DNA of 64,000 nucleotides from Microbispora hainanensis (GTDB lineage Bacteria; Actinomycetota; Actinomycetes; Streptosporangiales; Streptosporangiaceae): the NCBI RefSeq assembly GCF_006874475.1, contig NZ_VIRM01000015.1:87577-151576 (forward strand), written 5' to 3'. Below are positions 17,663 through 27,063 of this stretch, one piece after another. The position numbers and the translations under genes were made by a program. The notes under the pieces were generated by a model. That model was not told the origin of the DNA. It ran no database searches and was given only the letters and a program-made list of their open reading frames with translations. The stretch's first letter is position 1, and each line of letters opens with the position of its first letter.

Positions 17663-18699
17663 GCGCGGACCTTCCTTCGCACGAAATACAGGAACAGCGG
17701 GCCGCCGAGGACCGCCGTCACGATGCCCGCCTGCAGCTCGCCCGGCCTGGCCACCAGCCGCCCGAGCACATCGGCGCCGAGCAGCAGCACGGGCGCGAGC
17801 AGCGCGCAGCAGGGGAGCATCCACCGCTGGTCGGGGCCGGTCAGCGCCCGCACGAGGTGCGGCACCATGAGCCCGACGAAGACGATGGGCCCGCAGGCCG
17901 CCGTCGCCGCCCCGCACAGCAGCGTCACCGCCACGATGGCGCCCGCGCGCACCCGGGCGGGGTGCGCCCCGAGCGAGCGCGCCGAGTCGTCGCCGAGCGC
18001 GAGCGCGTTGAGCGGCCTGGCCAGGGCCAGCGCCAGCAGCAGGCCCGCCGCGACGAACGGCGCCATCATGGCCGTGGTCTCGCCCTGCGCGCTCGCCAGC
18101 GAGCCGACCGTCCAGAAGCGCATGGTCTCCAGCGAGGCCGCGTCGAGCAGCATCGTGCCGTTCACGTACGAGTAGAGCGCGGCGTTGACGGCGGCTCCGG
18201 CGAGCGCCAGCCGCGCCGGGGTCGCCGCGCGCCCGCCGCCCACGGCGTAGACCAGCACGGACACGGCCGCCGCGCCGGCCAGCGCGAACCAGACGTAGCC
18301 CTGGAACGTCGCCACCCCGAAGATCGTGGCGGCCGTGGCGACCGCCGCCGAGGCGCCCGCGTTGATCCCCAGCAGGCCGGGGTCGGCGAGCGGGTTGCGG
18401 GTCAGCGCCTGCATGACGCCGCCCGCGACGCCCAGCGCGACTCCGGCGAGCAGCCCGAGCAGGGTGCGCGGCAGCCGCATCTGGTGGACGACCGTGTAGG
18501 CGGCCGAGTCGGCGTCGACGAGCCCGTGCCAGACCTCGGCCGGGGAGAGCTGCCGGGCGCCGAGCCCGAGGCTGAGCACGAGGACGGCGGCCAGGGCGAT
18601 CGCCGAGCCCAGCAGCGCCGCGGCGCGCCGGCCGTTTTCCGCGCGTTTTCGCGGCGGCCCCGCAGGCGCGCTGATCTGCGAGGACTCCATGACGACCAC
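17659..18699 (-). CDS. Ferri-siderophore ABC importer permease (FecCD family), first subunit
   Basis: A FecCD-type permease with the family motif MRLPRTLLGLLAGVALGVAG and the coupling segment LTRNPLADPGLLGINAGAS. The open frame extends up to a TTG at 18750, but that position almost touches the iron box and has no ribosome site. GTG 18699, with GGAG 6 bases upstream, is chosen; it gives 346 aa, the same length as the partner. GTG 18738 and ATG 18690 are alternatives. It is the first gene of the importer operon and is probably repressed by iron through the adjacent box. Confidence 0.87.
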   Translation of the reverse strand: MVVMESSQISAPAGPPRKRAENGRRAAALLGSAIALAAVLVLSLGLGARQLSPAEVWHGLVDADSAAYTVVHQMRLPRTLLGLLAGVALGVAGGVMQALTRNPLADPGLLGINAGASAAVATAATIFGVATFQGYVWFALAGAAAVSVLVYAVGGGRAATPARLALAGAAVNAALYSYVNGTMLLDAASLETMRFWTVGSLASAQGETTAMMAPFVAAGLLLALALARPLNALALGDDSARSLGAHPARVRAGAIVAVTLLCGAATAACGPIVFVGLMVPHLVRALTGPDQRWMLPCCALLAPVLLLGADVLGRLVARPGELQAGIVTAVLGGPLFLYFVRRKVRA

Positions 18700-18754
18700 G
18701 GCCGGCTCCGGTGGGGGGCGTGGGGCGATTTCGCTCACCCCTCTGGACAAGAAC

Positions 18755-18773
18755 TTAGGTAAGGGTAACCTAA
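18755..18773. promoter_or_regulatory. Iron box (IdeR/DmdR1 operator) between divergent importer genes
   Basis: TTAGGTAAGGGTAACCTAA is a 19-bp near-palindrome matching the actinobacterial DtxR/IdeR consensus TTAGGTTAGGCTAACCTAA at 17 of 19 positions. It lies between the leftward permease operon and the rightward receptor gene at 18822, so one iron-bound repressor could silence both. Confidence 0.85.
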
Positions 18774-18821
18774 CTAGCGATCAACCCCAAGACCCCGGTC
18801 TACGCGAGAGAAAGACGAACC

Positions 18822-19847
18822 GTGCGAAACCTGAACTCCCCCATGTCCCGTCGCGGCTTCTTCGCGGCGGGCGGAGCGGCCGCACTCACCCTGGCGCTCG
18901 CCGCCTGCGGGTCGAGCGACCCGGCGCCCTCCTCCGCAGGTCAGAGCGCGAAATCGTGGTCCTTCGCCGACGACAGGAAGGAGACGGTCACGGCCGCGGC
19001 CGTCCCGTCGCGGGTCGTGGCGTTCACCGGGACGGCGGCGGCGCTCGTCGACTACGGGCTGCAGGACAAGATCGTCGGCGTCTTCGGCGAGACCAGGCGC
19101 ACCGACGGCTCGCCCGACCCGCAGGCCGGCGACCTCGACGTGAACAAGGTCACGATCCTCGGCAACGTCTGGGGCGAGTTCAACATCGAGAAGTACGCCG
19201 CGCTGCGTCCCGAGCTTCTCGTCACGCACATGTACGACCCCGGGGCCCTGTGGTACGTCCCCGACGAGAGCAAGGACAAGATCGTCAAGCTGGCTCCCAC
19301 CGTGGCCGTCAGCGTGGCCCGGGTGCCGATGACCGAGCCGATCGAGCGGTACGCCGCCCTCGCCGAGTCGCTGGGCGCGGACCTCGGCGCGCCGAAGGTC
19401 ACCGAGGCCAAGGCCAGGTTCGAGGCCGCCGCCGAGAGCGTGCGCAAGGCGGTCGCCGACAACCCCGGCATCAAGGTGCTGGCCGCCTCCGGCAGCCCCG
19501 ACGTGCTGTATGTCTCCAACCCCGAGGTCAACACCGACCTCATGTACTTCACACAGTTGGGCGTCGACGTCGTCAAGCCGGACAAGCCCGGCGACGGCGG
19601 CTATTACGAGAACCTGAGCTGGGAGAACGCCGACAAGTACGACGCCGACCTGATCCTGCTCGACAACCGCAGCACCGCGCTGCAGCCCAAGGACCTGACG
19701 TCGAAGCCGTCCTGGGCCAAGCTGCCCGCCGTCAAGGCCGGCCAGGTCGTCGGCTGGGACCCCGTGCCGCGCTTCTCGTACGCCGGAGCCGCCCCGATCC
19801 TGGAGAACCTCGCCACGGCGATCAGGAACGCCAAGAAGCTCGGCTGA
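18822..19847 (+). CDS. Ferri-siderophore binding lipoprotein (FecB/FepB type, DesE-like)
   Basis: A 341-aa periplasmic-binding-type protein. The N-terminus has a twin-arginine SRRGFF motif and a lipobox LAAC with the lipidated cysteine at residue 29, so it is probably a Tat-exported lipoprotein. The body is a Peribp_2 fold (VAFTGTAAALVDYGLQDKIV; WGEFNIEKYAALRPELLVTH). It delivers ferri-siderophore to the FecCD permeases encoded divergently and shares the iron box with them. The GTG start has only a weak purine-rich site upstream. Confidence 0.9.
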   Translation: MRNLNSPMSRRGFFAAGGAAALTLALAACGSSDPAPSSAGQSAKSWSFADDRKETVTAAAVPSRVVAFTGTAAALVDYGLQDKIVGVFGETRRTDGSPDPQAGDLDVNKVTILGNVWGEFNIEKYAALRPELLVTHMYDPGALWYVPDESKDKIVKLAPTVAVSVARVPMTEPIERYAALAESLGADLGAPKVTEAKARFEAAAESVRKAVADNPGIKVLAASGSPDVLYVSNPEVNTDLMYFTQLGVDVVKPDKPGDGGYYENLSWENADKYDADLILLDNRSTALQPKDLTSKPSWAKLPAVKAGQVVGWDPVPRFSYAGAAPILENLATAIRNAKKLG

Positions 19848-19888
19848 CCCCACTCCGGAATCCGGGGACACGTGTCGACTCCCAAAAG

Positions 19889-19907
19889 TTAGGTTCGCCT
19901 AACCTAA
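19889..19907. promoter_or_regulatory. Iron box upstream of the des operon
   Basis: TTAGGTTCGCCTAACCTAA matches the IdeR/DmdR1 consensus at 17 of 19 positions. It lies 23 bases before the desA start, where a bound repressor would block the promoter. Confidence 0.87.
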
Positions 19908-19929
19908 CTTCTTCACGGTAAGGATGACA

Positions 19930-21441
19930 ATGACCTCTCCCCATGCCGGGGCCGCGCGGCCGCACCTGTTCAGCGACCGAACGGTGGAGGGATACCGGCG
20001 GGCGATGGCCGAGGCGACCGCGCGGGTGGCCGGCCGGATCCGGCGCGCCGACCGCCCGTTCAGCGGCGTGTCCCCGGAACGGCTCGCGCCGGAGATCGCC
20101 GCGATCGACCTCGAACGGCCGCTGCACGATCACGCCGCCGCCCTCGACGAGCTCGAACGGGTCTATCTGCGCGACGCCGTCTATTTCCACCACCCCCGCT
20201 ATCTGGCCCACCTCAACTGCCCGGTGGTGATCCCGGCGCTGCTGGGAGAGGCGGTGCTGTCGGCGGTGAACTCCTCACTCGACACCTGGGACCAGAGCGC
20301 GGGCGGCACGCTCATCGAGCGCCGCCTGATCGAGTGGACGGCCGGCCGGATCGGCTTCGGCCCCGCCGCCGACGGCGTCTTCACCAGTGGCGGCACGCAG
20401 TCGAACCTCCACGCCCTGCTGCTCGCCCGCGAGGAGGCCCGTACGGAGGCCGCACCGGCGCGGCTGCGCGTGATCACCTCCGAGGCGGGGCACTTCAGCG
20501 TGCGCAAGGCGGCGAAGCTGCTCGGCCTCGGGCCCGGCGCCGTCGTCACCGTGGAGACCGACGGCGAACGGCGGATGCGGCCGGCCGCGCTCGCCCGCGA
20601 GCTCGACCGCTGCCACCGCGCCGGGCAGGTGGTCATGGCCGTCGTGGCCACCGCGGGCACCACCGACTTCGGCTCGATCGACCCCCTGCCGGAGATCGCC
20701 GCGCTGTGCGAGGCCGCCGGGGTGTGGCTGCACGTGGACGCGGCCTACGGCTGCGGGCTGCTGGTCTCCCGCAGACGGCGGCGCCTGCTCGACGGGATCG
20801 AGCGGGCCGACTCGGTCACCGTCGACTTCCACAAGTCCTTCTTCCAGCCGGTCAGCTCCAGCGCCGTGCTGGTGCGCGACGGCGCGGCGCTGCGGCACGC
20901 GGCCCACCACGCCGACTACCTCAACCCCCGGCGGATGGCCGAGCGGGGCATCCCCAACCAGGTGGACAAGAGCCTGCAGACCACCCGCCGCTTCGATGCG
21001 CTCAAGCTCTGGCTGACGCTGCGGGTCATGGGCCCGGACGCGGTCGGGGAGTTGTTCGACGAGGTCGTGGACCGCGCGGCGGAGGCGTACGACCTGGTCG
21101 CGGCGGACCCGCGGTTCGAGGTCGTCACGCGGTCGCCGCTGAGCACGCTGGTCTTCCGCTATCTGCCGCCCGACGGCCCGCAGCACGGAGGCCTCGGCCG
21201 CAAGCTCGCCGACGACGCCAACCTGTACGCCCGGGAGGCGCTGGCCGCCTCCGGCGAGGCCGTCGTCGCGGGCACCACGGTCGGCGGCCGCCACTACCTG
21301 AAGTTCACCCTGCTCAACCCGGAGACCACGCTGGACGACGTCGCACACGTCCTCGACCTCCTCGCCGGACACGCCCAGCGATACGTGGACGACCTCGCCC
21401 CGCTCGCCGGCTCCCCGGAGGTGACGCATGTCTGCTCATGA
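19930..21441 (+). CDS. desA: PLP-dependent lysine decarboxylase, desferrioxamine biosynthesis
   Basis: A 503-aa group II PLP decarboxylase that makes cadaverine from lysine, the first step to desferrioxamines. The PLP-binding lysine is Lys302 in [10 protein letters not shown], and the cofactor-stacking and Asp region is [14 protein letters not shown] 19930 is chosen over ATG 19924 because AAGGA sits 5 bases before it. It is the first gene of desABCD, whose members overlap by 4-14 bases, and is controlled by the upstream iron box. Confidence 0.9.
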   Translation: MTSPHAGAARPHLFSDRTVEGYRRAMAEATARVAGRIRRADRPFSGVSPERLAPEIAAIDLERPLHDHAAALDELERVYLRDAVYFHHPRYLAHLNCPVVIPALLGEAVLSAVNSSLDTWDQSAGGTLIERRLIEWTAGRIGFGPAADGVFTSGGTQSNLHALLLAREEARTEAAPARLRVITSEAGHFSVRKAAKLLGLGPGAVVTVETDGERRMRPAALARELDRCHRAGQVVMAVVATAGTTDFGSIDPLPEIAALCEAAGVWLHVDAAYGCGLLVSRRRRRLLDGIERADSVTVDFHKSFFQPVSSSAVLVRDGAALRHAAHHADYLNPRRMAERGIPNQVDKSLQTTRRFDALKLWLTLRVMGPDAVGELFDEVVDRAAEAYDLVAADPRFEVVTRSPLSTLVFRYLPPDGPQHGGLGRKLADDANLYAREALAASGEAVVAGTTVGGRHYLKFTLLNPETTLDDVAHVLDLLAGHAQRYVDDLAPLAGSPEVTHVCS

Positions 21442-22723
21442 CTTCGTCGCGATCGGGCTGGGGCCGTTCAACCTGGGCCTGGCCTGCCTGGCCGAGCCCA
21501 TCGCCGAGCTCGACGGCGTGTTCCTGGAGGCGCGGCCCGGCTTCGCCTGGCACCCCGGGATGATGCTCGACGGCGTGACGCTGCAGACGCCGTTCATCGC
21601 CGACCTCGTCACGCTGGCCGACCCGACCTCGCCCTACTCCTTCCTCAACTACCTGAAGGAGACCGGCAGGCTCTATCCCTTCTACATCCGCGAGAGCTTC
21701 TACGCGCTCCGCGCCGAATACGACGCCTACTGCCGATGGGCCGCCGCACGGCTGCGCAGTGTCCGCTTCGGCCACCGGGTGACCTCGGTGACGTACGACG
21801 AGGCCGGCGGGCACTACGTCGTACGCGCGGTCACCGACGGCGGCGCCGAGACCGAGCACAGGGCCCCGCATCTCGTGCTCGGCACCGGCACCCCGCCGTA
21901 CGTGCCGGAAGCCTGCCGCGGCCTCGGCGGCGATCTCGTGCACAACGCCGGCTATCTCGACGCCAGGGCCGCGCTGCAGGCGAAGGAGAGCATCACGATC
22001 GTCGGCAGCGGGCAGAGCGCCGCGGAGATCTACCGCGACCTGCTGGCCGACGTCGACACGCGGGGCTATCGGCTCACGTGGGTGACCAGGTCGCCGCGGT
22101 TCTTCCCGCTCGAATACACCAAGCTGACCCTGGAGATGACCTCGCCGGAGTACGTGGACTACTTCCACGCGCTGTCCGAGGACACCCGGTATCGCCTCGA
22201 AGCCGAGCAGAAGGGCCTCTACAAGGGCATCGACGCGGCGCTGATCAACGAGATCTTCGACCTGCTGTACGCCAAGACCGCCGGCGGTCCGATCCCCACC
22301 CGGCTGCTGACCTGCACCGAGCTGCGCGAGGCCGCCTACGACGCGGGCCGGGGCGAATACACGCTCGGGCTGCGCCACGTGGAGCAGGAGCGCGGCTTCA
22401 CGCTCGTCACCCAGGGGCTCGTGCTGGCCACCGGCTATCGCTACGAGCCTCCCGCCTTCCTCGACCCCGTACGCGACCGGATCCGGTGGGACCGGCACGG
22501 CCGGTTCGACGTGGCCAGGAACTACAGCGTCGACGTCACAGGGCGCGGGATCTTCCTGCAGAACGGCGCCACCCACGCCCACAGCGTGACCTCGCCCGAC
22601 CTCGGCATGGGCCCCTATCGCAACTCGTGGATCATCGCCCAGATCCTCGGCCGGGAGCACTACCCCGTCGAGAAGACGATCGCCTTCCAGGAGTTCGGCG
22701 CGCCCGAGGGCGTGGTCGCATGA
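21428..22723 (+). CDS. desB: Cadaverine/lysine N-monooxygenase, desferrioxamine biosynthesis
   Basis: A 431-aa flavin-dependent N-hydroxylase of the IucD/PvdA/SidA family. It has the FAD motif [15 protein letters not shown] at the N-terminus, the family segment [18 protein letters not shown], the NADPH-binding region [18 protein letters not shown] and the C-terminal ATGY motif ([12 protein letters not shown]). It converts cadaverine to N-hydroxycadaverine. The ATG overlaps desA by 14 bases and has GGAGGTG upstream. Confidence 0.92.
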   Translation: MSAHDFVAIGLGPFNLGLACLAEPIAELDGVFLEARPGFAWHPGMMLDGVTLQTPFIADLVTLADPTSPYSFLNYLKETGRLYPFYIRESFYALRAEYDAYCRWAAARLRSVRFGHRVTSVTYDEAGGHYVVRAVTDGGAETEHRAPHLVLGTGTPPYVPEACRGLGGDLVHNAGYLDARAALQAKESITIVGSGQSAAEIYRDLLADVDTRGYRLTWVTRSPRFFPLEYTKLTLEMTSPEYVDYFHALSEDTRYRLEAEQKGLYKGIDAALINEIFDLLYAKTAGGPIPTRLLTCTELREAAYDAGRGEYTLGLRHVEQERGFTLVTQGLVLATGYRYEPPAFLDPVRDRIRWDRHGRFDVARNYSVDVTGRGIFLQNGATHAHSVTSPDLGMGPYRNSWIIAQILGREHYPVEKTIAFQEFGAPEGVVA

Positions 22724-23292
22724 GTGACATCGTGTTCCGCCGCACCGACGAGCGGGTCGGCGAGCTCGCCGTACGCCGCCTCGACCCGGAGGCCGACGCC
22801 GGGACCGTGCACGCGTGGGTCACCCACCCCAAGGCCGTGTTCTGGATGATGCGGGACGCCGACGTCGCCCGCGTGGAGAAGGAGTATCGCGAGATCGTCG
22901 AGCACCCGCACCGCGACGCGTACCTCGGGCTGGTCAACGGCCGCCCGGCCTTCCTGGCCGAGCGCTACGACCCCGCCCGGGTCGAGCTGGCCGGGCTCTA
23001 CGACGCCGAGGAGGGCGACGTCGGCATGCACTTCCTGTGCGCGCCCGCCGAGACCCCGATCCACGGCTTCACCCTCGCAGTGATCACCACGGTCATGGAG
23101 CTGCTGTTCGCCGATCCCGCGACCCGGCGGGTGGTGGTCGAGCCCGACGTGCGCAACACGGCGGTGCACGCGCTCAACGCGGCCGTCGGCTTCGAGGTCG
23201 CCGGCACCGTGGCCAAGCCGGAGAAGGACGCCCTGCTGAGCGTCTGCACCCGGGAGCGGTTCCTCGCGGCCACCCGGGAGGCGCACGCGTGA
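22720..23292 (+). CDS. desC: N-hydroxycadaverine acyltransferase (GNAT, IucB-like)
   Basis: A 190-aa GNAT enzyme of the siderophore acetyl/succinyl-transferase type. Its [19 protein letters not shown] run is the acyl-CoA-binding helix region. It acylates N-hydroxycadaverine with succinyl-CoA or acetyl-CoA. The ATG overlaps the desB stop (ATGA). The GNAT half of the acylase fusion at 13003-15774 is a paralogue, so the locus holds two such acyltransferases. Confidence 0.9.
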   Translation: MSDIVFRRTDERVGELAVRRLDPEADAGTVHAWVTHPKAVFWMMRDADVARVEKEYREIVEHPHRDAYLGLVNGRPAFLAERYDPARVELAGLYDAEEGDVGMHFLCAPAETPIHGFTLAVITTVMELLFADPATRRVVVEPDVRNTAVHALNAAVGFEVAGTVAKPEKDALLSVCTRERFLAATREAHA

Positions 23293-25151
23293 ACTCGTCA
23301 GCGGTCAATCCCCTGGCGGCCCACCACGCCCTGGGAGCAGAAGACCCAATAGTGGCGGTCGCGCACCTCACCCCCGCCACCTGGGAGAAGGCCAACCGGC
23401 GGCTGGTGCGCAAGGCGCTCGCCGAGTTCTCCCACGAGCGGCTGCTCACCCCGCGCCCGCTCGGCGACGGGCGGTACGTCGTGCGCGGGCCGGGCGGGGT
23501 GGAGTATCGCTTCACCGCCTCGGTCATGTCCCTCGACCACTGGCACATCGGCGAGGTCACCCGCCAGGGGCCCTCCGGCGAGCCCCTGCCGTTCGACGCG
23601 CTGCAGTTCGTCACCGAGATGCGCGGCCCGCTCGGGCTGAGCGACGAGATCCTCCCGGTCTACCTGGAGGAGATCACCTCCACGCTGGCGAGCCTCGCGT
23701 ACAAGCTTGGCCGGCCACCGGTCGGCGCGGCCGAGCTGGCGAAGGCCGGCTTCCAGGAGATCGAGGCCGCCATGACCGAGGGCCATCCGTGCTTCGTGGC
23801 CAACAGCGGCCGGATCGGCTACGGCATCGACGACCACCACCGTTACGCGCCCGAGGCCGCCGCGCCCGTACGGCTGATCTGGCTGGCCGCCCACCGCGAC
23901 CACACCACGTTCACCTGCTCGCGCGACATCGACTACGAACGGTTCATGCGAGGCGAGCTGGGCGAGGAGGTCCTGGCCCGCTTCGCGGGCACGCTGGCCG
24001 GTCTGGGGCTCGACATGGCCGACTACCTGCTCGTGCCGGTGCACCCCTGGCAGTGGTGGAACCGGATCTCGGTGACGTTCGCGGCGGAGGTCGCCGAGCG
24101 GCGGCTGGTCTGCCTGGGCCCCGGCGACGACGAGCACCTCGCGCAGCAGTCGGTGCGCACGTTCTTCAACGCGAGCGAGCCGTCCAGGCACTACGTGAAG
24201 ACGGCCCTGTCGGTGCTGAACATGGGCTTCGTCCGCGGCCTGTCGGCGGCCTACATGGAGGGCACGCCGGCGATCAACGACTGGCTCGCCGGCCTGATCG
24301 CAGGCGACGAGGTCCTCCGCGCGACCCGCCTGACGATCATCCGCGAGCGGGCGGCCGTCGGCTATCGCAACCGCCGGTTCGAGGCGGCCACCGACCGCTA
24401 CTCGCCCTATCGGAAGATGCTGGCGGCGCTGTGGCGGGAGAGCCCGGTCGCGGGCCTGGAGCCGGGCCGCCGCCTGGCCACCATGGCCTCCCTGCTCCAC
24501 ACCGATCAGGACGGCCGGTCGTTCGCGGCGGCGCTGATCGAGCAGTCGGGCCTCGCCCCCGAGGTGTGGCTGCGACGCTACCTCGACGCCTATCTCGTGC
24601 CGCTGCTGCACGCCTTCTACGCGTACGACCTGGCGTTCATGCCGCACGGCGAGAACGTCATCCTGGTCCTGGACGGCGGCGCGGTCGAACGGGTGATCTT
24701 CAAGGACATCGCCGAGGAGATCGTGGTGATGGACCCGCACGCGGACCTGCCGCCCGAGGTCCGGCGGATCCGCGCCGAGGTGCCCGAGGAGCACCGGCTG
24801 CTGTCGATCTTCACCGACGTCTTCGACTGCTTCCTGCGCTTCCTCAACGCCGTGCTCGCCACGGACGGCGTGCTCGGCGAGGACGCCTTCTGGCGGACCG
24901 TCGCCGAGTGCGCGACGGCCTATCAGCGGTCGGTCCCGCACCTCGCGGACCGGTTCCGGCGCTACGACCTGTTCGCGCAGACGTTCGCCCTGTCGTGCCT
25001 CAACCGCCTGCAACTGCGCGACAACCGGCAGATGGTGGACCTGACCGACCCGTCGGCCGCGCTGCAGATGGCCGGCGAGCTGGTCAACCCCATCGCCCGC
25101 TTCGCTCCGATTCGTCTTGCGGGCGAAGACGTCAGGCGGGCGCGTACGTGA
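23289..25151 (+). CDS. desD: NRPS-independent siderophore synthetase (IucA/IucC family), desferrioxamine synthetase
   Basis: A 620-aa NIS synthetase that oligomerises and cyclises N-hydroxy-N-succinylcadaverine. Family features include GHPCFVANSGRIGYGIDDHH, VHPWQWWNRI and the ATP-site region ALSVLNMGFVRGLSAAYM. The C-terminal FhuF-like part contains YAYDLAFMPHGENVIL. The GTG start overlaps desC (GTGA). The gene end overlaps the convergent DUF1540 gene by 20 bases. Confidence 0.93.
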   Translation: MNSSAVNPLAAHHALGAEDPIVAVAHLTPATWEKANRRLVRKALAEFSHERLLTPRPLGDGRYVVRGPGGVEYRFTASVMSLDHWHIGEVTRQGPSGEPLPFDALQFVTEMRGPLGLSDEILPVYLEEITSTLASLAYKLGRPPVGAAELAKAGFQEIEAAMTEGHPCFVANSGRIGYGIDDHHRYAPEAAAPVRLIWLAAHRDHTTFTCSRDIDYERFMRGELGEEVLARFAGTLAGLGLDMADYLLVPVHPWQWWNRISVTFAAEVAERRLVCLGPGDDEHLAQQSVRTFFNASEPSRHYVKTALSVLNMGFVRGLSAAYMEGTPAINDWLAGLIAGDEVLRATRLTIIRERAAVGYRNRRFEAATDRYSPYRKMLAALWRESPVAGLEPGRRLATMASLLHTDQDGRSFAAALIEQSGLAPEVWLRRYLDAYLVPLLHAFYAYDLAFMPHGENVILVLDGGAVERVIFKDIAEEIVVMDPHADLPPEVRRIRAEVPEEHRLLSIFTDVFDCFLRFLNAVLATDGVLGEDAFWRTVAECATAYQRSVPHLADRFRRYDLFAQTFALSCLNRLQLRDNRQMVDLTDPSAALQMAGELVNPIARFAPIRLAGEDVRRART

Positions 25152-25416
25152 GGCAGTCGGCCTCGTCCAGGGAGTAGCCGATGTCGATGCCGGGCGCCTG
25201 GCACTCCAGCGACACGTTGTGCTGGCAGTCGGATATCTTGCAGGCGCCCACCCGGCCCACGGTCTGCTGGTCGCCTCCTGGCGTCGGTGCCGTGAAGAAC
25301 GTGTCGCAGTGCGCGTGGGACACGTCCCCGACGGTGATGGCGGCGGCGTGGCACATCGCGTCGCGGTTGTACGCGCACGAGGTGGCCTCGCAATGGTTGA
25401 CTACGGGCATCTCCAT
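25132..25416 (-). CDS. Cysteine-rich protein with two DUF1540 domains
   Basis: A 94-aa protein with two DUF1540 modules: CEATSCAYNRDAMCHAAAI ending at HCDTF, and ACKISDCQHNVSLECQAP ending at DCLTY. Each has four or five cysteines of a probable metal-binding knuckle. ATG 25416 is chosen because GGGGGAG lies 9 bases upstream; an ATG at 25461 would add 15 residues. Function is unknown. It is convergent with desD and its 3' end overlaps it. Confidence 0.8.
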   Translation of the reverse strand: MEMPVVNHCEATSCAYNRDAMCHAAAITVGDVSHAHCDTFFTAPTPGGDQQTVGRVGACKISDCQHNVSLECQAPGIDIGYSLDEADCLTYAPA

Positions 25417-25547
25417 GGGCGGCTGCTCCCCCTGACGATCGTGGCTTTCGTCCTGGCTCATACCGCCTTCGACCGCGTCGGCAATCTCCGCCGTGGTCCC
25501 AGACTCGGCCAAGCCACGCCAGGGGGACACCGTCAGGGGAGACGCGG

Positions 25548-26174
25548 CTAGTGCAGCAGCTCCTCGGCCACGGCGAGGAGCTTCAGGGCGGTCGGGTCGG
25601 CGGCCCCGCCGTCGCGCGGCACCCGGGCGGAGATCCGCTGCAGCAGCACGTGGACGTCGTCGCCGCCGGGCGCGGCCGGGAGCTCCGTCTCGGCCCGCCG
25701 CAGCCGCAGCAGGAGCTCCAGGCCGTACGCGGCCTGGGCGGCGAGCATGGCGAGGAGGTCCACGTCGGCGAGGTCTCCCCGCCAGTCGGCGGACCTGTCG
25801 AGCACCTCCAGCACGCCGATACAGCTCTCCTGGCGGATGACCGGCGCCGCCATGATGCTGCGCGGGACATAGCCGGTGGACTCGGCGGCGTCGTGGGCGA
25901 ACTGCGGCACGGCGCCCACCTCGTCGGCGATCATCGGCTGGCCGCTCGCCGCGACCCAGCCCGCGATGCCCGTGCCGGCTGGGAAGCGCGTGCCGACCAG
26001 GTGCCGCTCCCCCGCGCCCGACACGGCCTCGAAGACCAGGTCGCCGGTCTCCTGGTCCACCAGGAAGACCGACGCCGCGGCCGAGGCGAAGACGTGCCGG
26101 GCGACCTCGACCGTGGACTGCAACAGCCTGCGCTCGGTGATTTCGCTGTCGGAGCGCCGTTCATGCACGGACAT
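25548..26174 (-). CDS. GAF domain protein
   Basis: A 208-aa protein with one GAF domain over residues about 15-150, including VFLVDQETGDLVFEAVSGAG, FPAGTGIAGWVAASGQP and APVIRQESCIGVLEVLDR. No output domain is attached, only a short C-terminal helix. It is the last gene of the cyclase-protease operon and overlaps the protease by 14 bases. It could sense the cyclic nucleotide made by the upstream cyclase or another small ligand; that link is inference. Confidence 0.85.
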   Translation of the reverse strand: MSVHERRSDSEITERRLLQSTVEVARHVFASAAASVFLVDQETGDLVFEAVSGAGERHLVGTRFPAGTGIAGWVAASGQPMIADEVGAVPQFAHDAAESTGYVPRSIMAAPVIRQESCIGVLEVLDRSADWRGDLADVDLLAMLAAQAAYGLELLLRLRRAETELPAAPGGDDVHVLLQRISARVPRDGGAADPTALKLLAVAEELLH

Positions 26175-27063
26175 GCGCGCCTCCCTGGGATGCGACGACG
26201 TTGCTGGCGGCCAGATAGAGCACGGACTTGAGCTGGAAGGGGGTCATCCACCGGTGCCTGCTGAGGATGAGCGCACAGATCCCGGTGATGTGCGGCGCGG
26301 CGAAGCTGTTGCCGGTGCTGCGGATCTCCCGGCCCCGACGCCAGGCCACCGGCACCCGTACGCCCCGGGCGAGGAACTCGGCCGGCGGCGCGGGGTTGTA
26401 GTAGTAGGTCATCGGGTCGGGCTCGTCGTGGCTGGCCACCGAGATGACCGAAGAAAAGGTCCAGGGGAAGCTGACCACCGGCATGTTGTGAGCCGAGGCC
26501 ACCAGCAGGCAGCGCCGGAAGTAGGCGCGGTCGGCCAGCTCGTGCAGCTCGGGCAGATACTGGCTTCTCGTGGTGGACAGGCTGAGGTTGACGAGATCGA
26601 ACCCCTCCTCGACGGCCCAGCGCAGCCCGGCCAGGAGGGCGGCGCCGCTGCCGGAGCGCCCGTCGGTCAGCACCCGCACGGAGGTCAGAGAGACGGCCGG
26701 GGCGATCGAGCGGATGATCCCCGCGCACGCGGTGCCGTGCCCCACGTGGTCCACCGGGTCGCAGTCGACGACCGTCAGGTCGCGGTCGTCGGCGACCACC
26801 AGCGACCGCTCCAGGCCGCCGACCCGCGGATGGCCGCCGTCCACGCCGGTGTCGAGCACGCAGACGCGCACGCCCGCGCCGTCTCCACCCGTGCTGTTTT
26901 CACCCGCATCGTCTCCACCCCAGGCCCACTCCCTGGTGACGTCCTCCAGGCGGCTCACGCCGAACTCCTCCGGGGCCAGCCGGGAGGTCGCCAGGCTCCA
27001 GGCCGGCACGCCGGGGAAGTGCTCACGCCGCTCCCGGCGCCACGGGGGCTGCGTCACGGTCAC
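26161..27063 (-). CDS. Intracellular subtilisin-like (S8) serine protease
   Basis: A 300-aa peptidase of the S8 family. The triad is intact: Asp71 in VCVLDTGVDGGHP, His109 in HVGHGTACAG and Ser253 in STGNSFAAPH. There is no signal peptide and no clear I9 propeptide, so it is probably cytoplasmic. The usual AAGN oxyanion motif reads ASAHN, with Asn193 as the likely oxyanion residue. The GTG start overlaps the stop of the cyclase gene (GTGA), with GGAGGAGAG upstream. Its position between a nucleotide cyclase and a GAF protein suggests a regulated protease whose substrate may be the 70-aa protein at the head of the operon (inference). Confidence 0.88.
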   Translation of the reverse strand: MTVTQPPWRRERREHFPGVPAWSLATSRLAPEEFGVSRLEDVTREWAWGGDDAGENSTGGDGAGVRVCVLDTGVDGGHPRVGGLERSLVVADDRDLTVVDCDPVDHVGHGTACAGIIRSIAPAVSLTSVRVLTDGRSGSGAALLAGLRWAVEEGFDLVNLSLSTTRSQYLPELHELADRAYFRRCLLVASAHNMPVVSFPWTFSSVISVASHDEPDPMTYYYNPAPPAEFLARGVRVPVAWRRGREIRSTGNSFAAPHITGICALILSRHRWMTPFQLKSVLYLAASNVVASQGGAHVRA

